Positions 24,934 through 33,518 of a DNA stretch of 64,000 nucleotides are shown here, piece after piece. The translations under genes were made by a program, and so were the position numbers. The notes below the pieces were generated by a model, which saw only the letters and a program-made list of their open reading frames with translations, did not search any database and was not told where the DNA came from. The stretch's first letter is position 1. Each line of letters starts with the position of its first letter. Origin of the DNA: Paenibacillus donghaensis (lineage in GTDB: Bacteria > Bacillota > Bacilli > Paenibacillales > Paenibacillaceae); NCBI RefSeq assembly GCF_002192415.1, contig NZ_CP021780.1, positions 8,246,001 through 8,310,000 of the forward strand, written 5' to 3'.

Positions 24934-25809
24934 TTGAAGACGTTTAAAAAGGTATACATCGAGATTACAAGTGTCTGCAACCTGGCCTGCAGCTTCTGTC
25001 CGCAAACAGCGCGGCAGAAGAACTTCATGAAGCTGGACACCTTCAACACCATTCTGGATCAGGTGAAGCCGCACACCAGCCATATCTACCTGCATGTCAA
25101 GGGAGAGCCGCTGCTGCATCCGAAGATCGGCGAGCTGCTTGACGCGGCTCATGCCAAGGGGTTCAAGGTGAATATTACGACCAACGGCACGCTGATTCAC
25201 AAGGCTGGACCGAAGATTCTCGGCAAGCCGGCGTTGCGCCAGATGAACTTCTCGCTGCACAGCTTTGACGGGCATGAAGGCTCGGAGAACCGTGCCGGTT
25301 ACGTGGCGGAGATTATTTCGTTTGTGCGGCAGGCGGCGGAGCAGGGTGTGCTAATTTCTTTCCGGCTGTGGAATCTGACCGAGGATAACCTGACCAACCT
25401 TGAGCGCGAGCGCAACCGCGAGACGTTGGCTTTGCTGGAGGAAGCTTTCGCGCTGGATTTCAAGATCGATGAGAAGGTCGTGCCGGGCAGCGGTGTCCGA
25501 ATCGCTCCGCGCATCTATCTCAATCAGGATCACGAGTTCAGATGGCCGAGTCTGAATGAGCCGGAGGACGACGGCAAAGGCTTCTGCCACGCGCTGCGCA
25601 GCCAGGCGGCGGTACTGGTGGACGGCACGGTGGTGCCGTGCTGCCTGGACGGCGAAGGGGTGATCAACCTCGGCAACATCCATGAGAAGCCCTTCTCCGA
25701 GATTGTGGAGGGCGAGCGGGCGAACAACCTGTTCTACGGCTTCTCCCGCAGGGAAGCTGTAGAAGAACTGTGCCGCAAATGCGGATACAGGCAGCGCTTC
25801 GGCACCTAA
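24934..25809 (+). CDS. Radical SAM protein with SPASM-like C-terminus
   Basis: Cytoplasmic iron-sulfur enzyme of about 291 residues. CNLACSFC near residue 15 is the CxxxCxxC cluster site that cleaves S-adenosylmethionine. HVKGEPLLHP and ITTNGTL follow the usual radical SAM order. The C-terminal part has CHALRSQAAVLVDGTVVPCC, FSEIVEG and CRKCGY, a SPASM/twitch-like set for auxiliary clusters. Translation probably starts at TTG 24934, with GGGGAGC about 6 nt upstream. Members of this group modify peptides or small metabolites. No peptide substrate gene is seen nearby, so the target is unknown. It ends at a strong terminator. Confidence 0.88.
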   Translation: MKTFKKVYIEITSVCNLACSFCPQTARQKNFMKLDTFNTILDQVKPHTSHIYLHVKGEPLLHPKIGELLDAAHAKGFKVNITTNGTLIHKAGPKILGKPALRQMNFSLHSFDGHEGSENRAGYVAEIISFVRQAAEQGVLISFRLWNLTEDNLTNLERERNRETLALLEEAFALDFKIDEKVVPGSGVRIAPRIYLNQDHEFRWPSLNEPEDDGKGFCHALRSQAAVLVDGTVVPCCLDGEGVINLGNIHEKPFSEIVEGERANNLFYGFSRREAVEELCRKCGYRQRFGT

Positions 25810-25829
25810 TCCTTTGCAGCCGCTGTACC

Positions 25830-25866
25830 AAAAAGAGAACCAGGACGCTCTGGTTCTCTTTTTTTT
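25830..25866 (+). terminator. Strong intrinsic terminator after the radical SAM gene
   Basis: AAAGAGAACCAG and CTCTGGTTCTCTTT pair over about 13 bp, followed by a run of eight T residues. Confidence 0.93.
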
Positions 25867-25959
25867 GAAAATATAAGAAATTATAGGTTCTACACTATTA
25901 TTTAGGCTCAATCTAAAAATCAGCGGTTGACTATACGAGTGAACAGAGCGGAGGGCCTT

Positions 25960-26430
25960 ACATAGTAACATATAGCTCATCAAATAAGCCTCTCTTCCGC
26001 TATAGGAAGAGAGGCTTATTCTCACATTTCGTTACTGCTTAGGATTCAGCCAGGATTTAGAGTGTTGCCCTGGAACCTTCGGAGTAATTAGATGCGAAAC
26101 TGCAACAAATTTCAGCCGAAACATCCATTATCAGGATAATAAGTGCATATCTGCAACTAAATTCGAGTAAAACAAGCTTATTACGCTCAAAATCCTAAAT
26201 TAGGTGCATTTTCGCACTTATTTCCTCCAAAACAGAAAAAAATGGCTAAATAGATGCAGTTTCGCAACTAATTCTTTGGACTAGACATATGAGACTATAT
26301 AAGATGAACTTAAGAATGAAACGGTCAAGTTGTCAGAATGCCTGGTGCATAGGGCTACCCGGACCACTCGAATATAACATTCTTAAGTTCACGTTCTATA
26401 TCATGGAACTGAATCTGCAGGTTACAATCA
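25960..26430. repeat. Long inverted duplicate, intact copy (partner at 52880-54790)
   Basis: This non-coding stretch is found again in inverted orientation at 52880-53075 plus 54515-54790, where an IS256-type element has split it. It contains a perfect stem-loop at 25983-26020 (AATAAGCCTCTCTTCC and its complement), then alternating TAAGTGC/GCAACTAAATT units, then the palindromic element at 26296. Shared markers include TCACATTTCGTTACTGC, GTAAAACAAGCTTATTACG and GCAACTAATTCTTTGGAC. The overall match is high, by eye above 85 percent. No gene-like frame is seen. Confidence 0.82.
26296..26401. repeat. ~105-bp palindromic MITE-like element, copy D
   Basis: Same termini as copies A-C. The inner arms (AGTTGTCAG and CCGGACCACT) pair only partly. 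It is nearly identical to copy E at 52903, including flanks, because both lie in the long inverted duplicate. Confidence 0.78.
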
Positions 26431-26522
26431 GGAAATCGGGCTTTAACAGCGATCGGAAGAACCCTCCGAACCCGTAGCGGGCATCATTCACAAGGGGGCA
26501 ACCGCTGATTTTGGTTTTGAGC

Positions 26523-26633
26523 CATTATTTATCCTTCTATTTCTCGCAGAAACGGATACCTGAAAGCGATACGTAGTATCGCTACTTCGGAAGCATACGC
26601 TTTTCAGAGGGCGGCGAAGCCGTTTCTACTTGT
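26523..26633. repeat. Dispersed palindromic repeat, GAAACGG/CCGTTTC family, long form
   Basis: Matches 3287-3392 closely, including AGCGATACGTAGTATCGCT and CTTCGGAAGC. It lies just beyond the stop of the LacI-type regulator gene and may act as its 3' stem-loop. The flanking 26431-26522 stretch shows nothing recognisable. Confidence 0.8.
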
Positions 26634-26660
26634 GCAATAAAGACGTTCCGCTTATATCCG

Positions 26661-27671
26661 CTAGTCCCTGATGATAATATCTGCCTGTATAAGAATTTTT
26701 TCATAACTGGTGTCTGGATTAAGGATTCTCCATAGCATTTGATCTACAGCTCTTTTACCAAGCAGCTCTTTATTTACATTAACGGTTGCCAGGAACGGTA
26801 TGGAAGGGTGCGTATTATCGAAACCGGTAAATACCAGAGTGTCAGGAATAGGCATGCCCATTATTTCCATCGTCTCTATGGCGAACAAAGCGTAAATATC
26901 GTTTGCACATACAAAGACCTCAGGCAGTCCGTGTTCGGTAATAACAGCCGTGAATGTTTCTCTGAAGTTTTCAATATCGGGCCCGTTAAGTGAGGGGTTC
27001 TGCTTAAGTTCGATATCGTTATCTTCCAATGCTGCCCGAAAGGCAAGGAATCGTTCATAAAAGCTATGGGCATCACGTATATTTCCTAGAAACTGATAGT
27101 CTCGGTAGCCCTTGTTAATGACAAGGTTCATCATTTCTTTCATGCAGGACAGATTATCGGTAAAGATAGAATCGCATTGGAAGCTGGGGTCGAAGTGATC
27201 CACCATCATGACCGGAATGCCAAGACTTCTAATCTCTGCCAGAATAGGTGTTGAAATTGAACCTATAGTAATAACGCCCATGATTGCTTCAGGGTTAAGG
27301 AGCGAAAATACAGCATCATCCTTAGGCTCCGTCAAAGTTAATACGTTGATGCCCCGCTGATTTAATCTGGTAGAGATGCCGTTAAAAAGCGGGCCCCAAT
27401 ATAAAGATTCCGGGTTCTGGAAGCGGATGTTGGGAAATAAGACCAGAATTGTCCCGGACCATTTGCGGGCATCCAGATCTATCATTTCGCCTGGAGCTTT
27501 AGCTTGCGCACTCTTGGAGTCTTTAAAGTAACCGAGCTGCCCGGCGGCTTTGAATATCATATCTCGCGTCTGTGAGCTGACTCCGGGTTTGCCGGATAAC
27601 GCTCGTGACACTGCAAATTTCGATAGTCCCGTAAAATCTGCTATGGATTGTATAGTTACTTTACGTCGCAT
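26661..27671 (-). CDS. LacI-family transcriptional regulator
   Basis: Cytoplasmic repressor of 336 residues. The N-terminal helix-turn-helix and hinge read TIQSIADFTGLSKFAVSRAL then SGKPGVSSQTRDMI. The C-terminal two-lobed periplasmic-binding-like domain has GTILVLFPNI, IPVMMVDHFDP and VFVCANDIYALFAIETM. It is divergent from the large sugar-import and glycosidase operon starting at 28155, with about 480 bp between, which holds two LacI-type operator candidates (27792, 28089). It is therefore the likely local regulator of that operon and of itself. The inducing sugar is unknown; a beta-mannan or beta-glucan fragment is suggested by the GH26 and GH5 genes. Confidence 0.93.
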   Translation of the reverse strand: MRRKVTIQSIADFTGLSKFAVSRALSGKPGVSSQTRDMIFKAAGQLGYFKDSKSAQAKAPGEMIDLDARKWSGTILVLFPNIRFQNPESLYWGPLFNGISTRLNQRGINVLTLTEPKDDAVFSLLNPEAIMGVITIGSISTPILAEIRSLGIPVMMVDHFDPSFQCDSIFTDNLSCMKEMMNLVINKGYRDYQFLGNIRDAHSFYERFLAFRAALEDNDIELKQNPSLNGPDIENFRETFTAVITEHGLPEVFVCANDIYALFAIETMEIMGMPIPDTLVFTGFDNTHPSIPFLATVNVNKELLGKRAVDQMLWRILNPDTSYEKILIQADIIIRD

Positions 27672-27791
27672 AAAATCATCCTATTCTACTTTAATCAGAT
27701 TCTTGGGTAACTCCAGAAGTACATTACAATTTTACATGAATAAAGGGAGACTAACACTTGTTTTTTTACATGTAAAGGAGCATTGTCTTCA

Positions 27792-27806
27792 AACAAACGT
27801 TTTGTT
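27792..27806. promoter_or_regulatory. LacI-type operator candidate
   Basis: AACAAACGTTTTGTT is a 15-bp near-palindrome around a central CG, the usual architecture of LacI-family operators, 120 bp upstream of the regulator gene. Confidence 0.5.
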
Positions 27807-28088
27807 ATCTTTTTATAAGGTTTATTTAGTATTTTGTTTTGTTTGTTTGTTATTTTGATATGTAGAAAATACCATTATTATTACATAAATACAAGTTATA
27901 TACTATTTTTTATATAACTTGGCCTATTTTATACTAGAAATGAGCAGGATGTGGATAAAAAATGATTGACCGTTTATTTAAGTGGTGGTAATATCTGTTA
28001 TGTTAAGAAAAACAAAAAAATAACAAATGAAGGCGGTGTGCCAAACGAATGAAGGGAATTGTGCTGTTGGTATTTTTTTAACCGATTG

Positions 28089-28102
28089 TGTAAGCGCTTT
28101 AT
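28089..28102. promoter_or_regulatory. LacI/CcpA-type operator candidate before the binding-protein gene
   Basis: TGTAAGCGCTTTAT contains the palindromic core AAAGCGCTTA (reverse strand) and matches the cre consensus except near the end. It lies 53 bp before the ATG of the lipoprotein gene, a good place for repression. A related GTAAGCGCT occurs at 29601. Confidence 0.55.
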
Positions 28103-28154
28103 TTAGGGTGGTACAGCACTAACTTAATCATATTAATAACGGGAGGTTCGACAG

Positions 28155-29516
28155 ATGAGAAAGATAAAGGGGTATTCGATGTTATTGTTGTGCTTTGTTT
28201 TTTTATTAACAGCCTGCAGTGGTGGCAATAATGCTGCCAATAGTCCAAAGGTAAGCGCGACCACTGAACCTGTTGCAACAGAAGCAGCGGTGGAAGCGAC
28301 CGCAGAAGCAACGGCAGCACCCGTTGACATGGGCGGACGCATAATTAAGGTCGCAGCCTGGTGGGATCTGAAGCCTGCGGGAAATTCCGCTTCCGAGAAG
28401 GAACGTCTTGCCAAAATTGCTGAGGTAGAGAAAAAGTATAATTGCAAGTTCGAATTTGTAAATGTAACTTTCGAGGAGTTCATGCCTAAATTTACGGCTA
28501 CCGCTCTTACGGGTGAACCCTTTGCCGATATCCTTATTATGGAGTACAACTCGGCATGGCCTGCAATCCTCAAGGGACAGCTGCTGCCGGTAAGCGAATA
28601 TACTACAGCTGCTTCCAATATCAACAATGAAGCCACTCTGCTGGTTAAGGCACCTCAAATTGCAAACGAATACTATGCTTTCGCTGAACCAGGCACCGGC
28701 GGTGCCGGTATCCATTACAACCGTGACTTGTTCAAGAAACTGGGGCTTCCCGATTTGCAGGAGCTGTATACAAGCGGGCAATGGAATTGGGATAAATTCA
28801 TTGAAGTCGCTAAGCAAGCAACCAAAGACACAGATAATGACGGCAAAATCGATACGTATGGATTCTCAGGCTGGGCAATCGATATTCTGCGCAACTTCTC
28901 CGCGGCTAACGGAGGAAAGCTTGTCGACGAAGCTACAGGTACACAAGGTCTGACTGATCCGAAAGTCATCGAGACTGCTGAATTCATCAACCGTCTGTAC
29001 AATGTTGAGAATGTTATGAAGGTTAAAGGTACCGACAAAGTTGGCTATGATGAATTCAATACCTTCAAAGACGGTGATGTAGCCATGTTCCCCGCTCCAA
29101 TTTGGAATTTGGGCGATTTGACCTTTGAATTCGGTGTAGTTCCCTTCCCGAATGGCCCATCAGGCTCTCCTGAAGTTACCTATGCCGATAATGGCAAGAA
29201 TGCATTTTTCATTCCCAAAGGTGTAAAAGATCCACAGGCGGTCTACCAAGCTTTTGAAGATACCTATGATATTACCCAAACCGGAGATTTCCCGAGCCAA
29301 GAGTGGCTGGAAAGCATCTACACGCATGAAGAAGATGTAGCTATGATGCGCGATCATATCAACAACACAGGCCAGATTCTGCTGGAAACAGCTTATCCAG
29401 ACTTCCCGACCACCGGTTACATGAAGGACATTATTGTAGAGAATCAATCGGTTACTGCAACTGCCGAGAAATATAAGCCAGAGGCGGAGGCTTCCATTGC
29501 CAAGCTAGGCAAGTAA
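28155..29516 (+). CDS. Extracellular solute-binding lipoprotein
   Basis: Surface lipoprotein of 453 residues. The signal peptide ends in LTAC with the lipidated Cys at 21. A Thr/Glu/Ala-rich spacer of about 30 residues precedes a type 1 solute-binding domain (IIKVAAWWDLKPAG, EPFADILIMEYNSAW, DGDVAMFPAPIWNLG). GGGAGG lies about 8 nt before the ATG. It is the first gene of the long operon controlled by the divergent LacI-type regulator and would supply one of the two downstream permease pairs. A stem-loop and a second operator-like site separate it from the next gene, so its expression can differ from the rest. The likely ligand is a plant cell-wall oligosaccharide, inferred from the GH26/GH5 genes downstream. 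Confidence 0.93.
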   Translation: MRKIKGYSMLLLCFVFLLTACSGGNNAANSPKVSATTEPVATEAAVEATAEATAAPVDMGGRIIKVAAWWDLKPAGNSASEKERLAKIAEVEKKYNCKFEFVNVTFEEFMPKFTATALTGEPFADILIMEYNSAWPAILKGQLLPVSEYTTAASNINNEATLLVKAPQIANEYYAFAEPGTGGAGIHYNRDLFKKLGLPDLQELYTSGQWNWDKFIEVAKQATKDTDNDGKIDTYGFSGWAIDILRNFSAANGGKLVDEATGTQGLTDPKVIETAEFINRLYNVENVMKVKGTDKVGYDEFNTFKDGDVAMFPAPIWNLGDLTFEFGVVPFPNGPSGSPEVTYADNGKNAFFIPKGVKDPQAVYQAFEDTYDITQTGDFPSQEWLESIYTHEEDVAMMRDHINNTGQILLETAYPDFPTTGYMKDIIVENQSVTATAEKYKPEAEASIAKLGK

Positions 29517-29541
29517 TAGAAGCGGTTCGTATCGTCATGGC

Positions 29542-29573
29542 AACAGGGGGACGTCTTGGCGACTCCCCTTGTT
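29542..29573 (+). terminator. Stem-loop between the two binding-protein genes
   Basis: AACAGGGGGACGTC and GACTCCCCTTGTT pair imperfectly. No T-run follows. It may partly terminate or stabilise the upstream lipoprotein message. Confidence 0.5.
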
Positions 29574-29600
29574 GTATGAATTTAGATTTCACCACAGCAC

Positions 29601-29610
29601 GTAAGCGCTC
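29601..29610. promoter_or_regulatory. Half-conserved operator-like motif
   Basis: GTAAGCGCTC repeats the core of the 28089 site, 45 bp before the GTG start of the 977-residue gene. It may be an internal operator or cre. Weak on sequence alone. Confidence 0.35.
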
Positions 29611-29654
29611 CTATACAGGGAGAGAACCGCTTGCGCTTGTAAGGAGGACTTCTG

Positions 29655-32588
29655 GTGATAAGTAGAATTCGTCATTCCACAATAGCCAAGAATATAATGC
29701 TTGCTGTTATGGCAGGGTTACTCATGCTTCCAGCAGGCTTAAATGTACAGGTAGATGCAAGCGAGAAGGCTGCGCCCACGGAAGAGCAGGCACCCATGGA
29801 TACAACGGCTACAGCGGAGACAGCGGCTTTTAATGAAGATAAATACGTATCTTATGTGACTAAACATGAGGGGGCTCCCAGACCTGATCAAGAAATCGTA
29901 CTGGAGGCTGCTAATTATAGTCATGTTGAGGGTAGTGGCTTCGAGAAGCTGTCTGATTATGAAGGGATGGCAGGCCAATCGCTGTTAACGGGTGAATCCG
30001 GCAAGGCAGAGTGGACTGTTCAAGTCGGGGAAACGGGTTTCTACAATTTATCCATGCTCTATTATCCAGTCGAAGGGAAAAGCTCAGCTATCGAGCGCGC
30101 GTTATACATTGATGGTCAACTCCCTTTTCGGGAAGCTGCCTTCTTGCAGTTTGACCGGATTTGGGATGACCAATTGGACCAGCTTGTGGAGGACAATCAG
30201 GGCAATGACCTGAGGCCAAGACAGGTTGAGAAACCGCGCTGGAGCGAAAAAGCGTTCCAGGACTCCGATGGCTATGAGAATGAGCCCTTTTTATTTTATT
30301 TGTCTAAAGGCACACATACGTTAACCTTGGAATCTACAAGAGAGCCCGTCGTGATTAAGCAGTTGAAGCTGTACAAGCAGCCTGTACCGCTGCCGTATGA
30401 AGAAGTGAAGAAACAATTGGATGCCGAAGGTGCCCAGGACTCAAGCGGACAACTCCTGACAATTGAGGGTGAAGATGCAGCAGCCAAATCATCCCCAACC
30501 CTGTACCCGCTCAGCGAACGTTCCAGTGCCGCAGTTCATCCTTACAGTTCCTCCAAAATTAAAATCAATACCATTGGCGGACTCAATTGGCGAATACCTG
30601 GGCAGTGGATTGAATGGGAAATTGATGTTCCTGAGACCGGATTCTATAAAATGGCCTTTAAAACACAGCAAAATTATGTGAGAGGGATCTATTCCACCCG
30701 GAGACTGACCATCGATGGTGTAGTACCGTTTGCGGAAAATTCAAAGGTGCCCTTTCGATATAAAAGCTCCTACCGGTTGGACGTTATGGGTGGAAATGAC
30801 CCCTATTTATACAAGCTGGACAAGGGCAAACATCTTGTGAGGCTTGAGGTAAGCCTGGGCGAGTTCGCCCCTTTGATCCGCGAGGTGGAGGACAGCCTGT
30901 ACAATCTCAATTCCATGTACCGCAAGATCCTGATGATTACAGGGACCAAGCCGGACGAATACCGTGATTACCAGCTGGATAAAAAAGTGCCGGACCTGCT
31001 GGAAGTGTTCGCTGCCGAACGGGACCGCTTAGATGGGATTGCCAAGCGATTGGTCCAGCTGTCAGGGCAATCCAGTGATCAGGAAGCGCTCCTCAAAACC
31101 ATGGCAGAGCAGCTGGATGATTTGATTGATGATCCGGATACCATCCCAAGAAGACTTACCGCCTACAAGACGAATACCGGCGGGCTTGGCACATGGGTCC
31201 AAACCGCCAGAGAGCAGCCGCTTGAAGTAGATGCGCTGTATGTAGCTTCTCCTGACAAGAAGTTTCCCAAAAAAGGGATGGGCTTTGGCTCGAAGCTGAA
31301 GCATGAGACGGCCACCTTCGTCGCCTCCTTCTTTACCGATTACAACCAAATTGGAAACGTGTCTGAGCAGGATGACCAGAAATCCGTTACGGTATGGATC
31401 GGAAGCGGGCGGGATCAGGCGAACACGATGAAGGCCATGATCGATGAGACGTTTACCTCTGCCACCGGCATTAATGTCAATCTGAAGCTCGTCAACATGG
31501 GGACGTTGCTTCCGGCAACCTTAGCCGGGCAAGGACCCGATGTGGCTATGCAGATTGGTAATGATCTGCCTGTTAACTTCGCTATGCGTAATGCGGCGGC
31601 AGATTTGACGCAGTTCAGTGACTTTGCTGAAGTGAGCAGCCGTTTCCGTGAGAGCGCTGTTGTGCCTTACAGGTATGACAGCGGAGTGTATGCGTTACCT
31701 GAGACCCAGACCTTCAACATGCTCTTCTACCGTAAAGATATCCTGGAGGAGCTTCACCTGCAGGTGCCGCAGACTTGGGATGAGGTCTCCACTTTGCTTG
31801 CTGTGCTTAGCAAGAACCATATGCAGTTTGGCCTGCCGGTGGTGATTCAATCCGCCATACAAGGGCAGAACATCCCGCCTAACTCGATGTACGCAGCTCT
31901 GCTGTTTCAGAATGGCGGACAATTCTATCGGGATGGCGGACAGGAGTCCGATCTCGATTCCCGGACCGGAATGGAAACGTTCAAGCAGTGGACCGAGTTT
32001 TACACGGATTACAAGCTCGAACGCGAATATGATTTCGCCAATCGTTTCCGTACGGGGGAAATGCCTTTCGGCATAGCCGATTATACCCTCTATAATCAGC
32101 TGTCTGTATTTGCTCCGGAGATTAGAGGCATGTGGGGTTTCGTGCCGATTCCAGGAACCGTGCAAGAAGACGGCACATTGGACCGCACCGTATCCAGCGG
32201 GGGAAGTGGTGTCGTAATGATGGATAAGGCCAAGGACAAAGATGCGTCCTGGGAGTTCATGAAATGGTGGACGAGTGAAGAGACGCAAACGGTGTTCGGA
32301 CGTGAGATGGAAGGCCTGATGGGCGCTGCCGCACGTTATCCGACGGCTAACATCAAAGCACTGGACAGCTTGCCTTGGCCGATTGCCGATTATGATAATC
32401 TGAAAGCCCAGTTCGAGTGGGCAGAAGGTGTTCCTGAAGTTCCGGGCGGATATTTCACGGGCAGACATTTATTTAACGCGTTCTACAAAACGGTAGTCGG
32501 CAAAGTGGAAGCGCGGGAATCCATTATGGACTATGTCCAATATATTCAGGATGAGATCACCACCAAACGGAAAGAGTTTGGTCTATAG
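29655..32588 (+). CDS. 977-residue secreted fusion: carbohydrate-binding-like domains plus solute-binding domain
   Basis: Large extracellular protein. A signal peptide (to about residue 35, IMLAVMAGLLMLPAG) lacks a lipobox Cys. Two repeated beta-rich modules follow, each with an EAxxY/EGED-like start and a WTVQVGETGFYNL or WEIDVPETGFYKM core (about 75-245 and 265-400), resembling CBM35/CBM6-type domains. A helical linker (about 410-570) leads to a solute-binding domain (about 575-950; VTVWIGSGRDQ, GQGPDVAMQIGNDLP). Translation starts at GTG 29655 after AAGGAGG. It is followed immediately by a permease pair, so it probably serves as that importer's binding protein while also holding polymer through its extra modules. 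How it is kept at the surface is unclear, since it has no lipid, LPXTG or SLH anchor. Module names are inferred from pattern only. Confidence 0.85.
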   Translation: MISRIRHSTIAKNIMLAVMAGLLMLPAGLNVQVDASEKAAPTEEQAPMDTTATAETAAFNEDKYVSYVTKHEGAPRPDQEIVLEAANYSHVEGSGFEKLSDYEGMAGQSLLTGESGKAEWTVQVGETGFYNLSMLYYPVEGKSSAIERALYIDGQLPFREAAFLQFDRIWDDQLDQLVEDNQGNDLRPRQVEKPRWSEKAFQDSDGYENEPFLFYLSKGTHTLTLESTREPVVIKQLKLYKQPVPLPYEEVKKQLDAEGAQDSSGQLLTIEGEDAAAKSSPTLYPLSERSSAAVHPYSSSKIKINTIGGLNWRIPGQWIEWEIDVPETGFYKMAFKTQQNYVRGIYSTRRLTIDGVVPFAENSKVPFRYKSSYRLDVMGGNDPYLYKLDKGKHLVRLEVSLGEFAPLIREVEDSLYNLNSMYRKILMITGTKPDEYRDYQLDKKVPDLLEVFAAERDRLDGIAKRLVQLSGQSSDQEALLKTMAEQLDDLIDDPDTIPRRLTAYKTNTGGLGTWVQTAREQPLEVDALYVASPDKKFPKKGMGFGSKLKHETATFVASFFTDYNQIGNVSEQDDQKSVTVWIGSGRDQANTMKAMIDETFTSATGINVNLKLVNMGTLLPATLAGQGPDVAMQIGNDLPVNFAMRNAAADLTQFSDFAEVSSRFRESAVVPYRYDSGVYALPETQTFNMLFYRKDILEELHLQVPQTWDEVSTLLAVLSKNHMQFGLPVVIQSAIQGQNIPPNSMYAALLFQNGGQFYRDGGQESDLDSRTGMETFKQWTEFYTDYKLEREYDFANRFRTGEMPFGIADYTLYNQLSVFAPEIRGMWGFVPIPGTVQEDGTLDRTVSSGGSGVVMMDKAKDKDASWEFMKWWTSEETQTVFGREMEGLMGAAARYPTANIKALDSLPWPIADYDNLKAQFEWAEGVPEVPGGYFTGRHLFNAFYKTVVGKVEARESIMDYVQYIQDEITTKRKEFGL

Positions 32589-32608
32589 CGTAAGGGGGAG
32601 GGTCAAGC

Positions 32609-33514
32609 GTGCAAAATTGGTGGAGCCTGAAGTGGCATGAAGTAAGAGCCAATAAGCATTCGTATATTTTGATGGCGCCGTATATGATATTGTTCGCCGT
32701 ATTTACGGTATTGCCTGTCTTAGTCTCGATTGTGCTTAGCTTCACGTACTTCAATATGCTGGAATTTCCAAAGTTTATAGGCTGGCAGAACTATACCCGC
32801 TTATTTTTAGAAGATGATGTATTTCTGATCGCCCTCAAAAACACGCTGTTATTCGCTGTGATCACAGGGCCGATTAGTTATATCGCCTGTTTTGTGTTTG
32901 CCTGGATCATTAATGAGCTGTCTCCCAAGCTTAGAGCCGTGATGACACTCGTTTTCTATGCGCCGTCCATTTCCGGGAATGTTTATTTCATCTGGCTGAT
33001 GATCTTCTCCGGGGACCGGTACGGGATTATGAACGGGTTATTGCTGAAGTTTGGCTTCATTCTGGAGCCGATCCAGTGGCTCAAAACGGAAGGCTACATT
33101 ATGCCAATCATCATCCTTGTTCAATTATGGCTCAGCCTCGGAACGGGGTTCCTCGCGTTCATTGCAGGGCTGCAGACCGTCGATGGAACCTTATATGAAG
33201 CGGGAGCTGTAGACGGAATCAAGAACCGCTGGCAGGAGCTGTGGTACATAACCTTGCCTTCCATGCGTCCGCAGCTGATGTTTGGCGCCGTTATTCAGAT
33301 TACGACCGCATTTGCTGTAGCTGATGTTTCGATTGCACTGGCCGGGTTCCCGAGCGTGAACTACGCAGCCGAAACCATTGTAACGCATCTGATTGACTTC
33401 GGTACGACCAGGTTTGAGATGGGCTATGCTTCATCTATTGCGACAATATTGTTCCTGATTATGGTAGGGTCGAACCTTGTTGTTCAGAAACTTCTTAGAA
33501 AGGTGGGTGAATAG
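32609..33514 (+). CDS. CUT1 sugar ABC transporter permease, MalF type (pair 1)
   Basis: Inner-membrane permease of 301 residues. Hydrophobic segments start with YMILFAVFTVLPVLVSIVLS, and the docking loop reads EAGAVDGIKNRWQELWYITLP. It starts at GTG 32609 with AAGGGGGAGG about 6 nt upstream, 21 bp after the fusion binding protein. Its last codons carry the ribosome site of the next permease. It belongs to the first of two permease pairs in this operon and should partner the 977-residue binding protein. No ATPase gene is present in the operon. Confidence 0.92.
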   Translation: MQNWWSLKWHEVRANKHSYILMAPYMILFAVFTVLPVLVSIVLSFTYFNMLEFPKFIGWQNYTRLFLEDDVFLIALKNTLLFAVITGPISYIACFVFAWIINELSPKLRAVMTLVFYAPSISGNVYFIWLMIFSGDRYGIMNGLLLKFGFILEPIQWLKTEGYIMPIIILVQLWLSLGTGFLAFIAGLQTVDGTLYEAGAVDGIKNRWQELWYITLPSMRPQLMFGAVIQITTAFAVADVSIALAGFPSVNYAAETIVTHLIDFGTTRFEMGYASSIATILFLIMVGSNLVVQKLLRKVGE

Positions 33515-33518
33515 AGGC

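Noticed and set aside
27550..27858. 102-codon plus-strand frame between the LacI-type gene and the transporter operon
   Set aside because: It begins inside the regulator gene, translates low-complexity AT-rich DNA and has no ribosome site.
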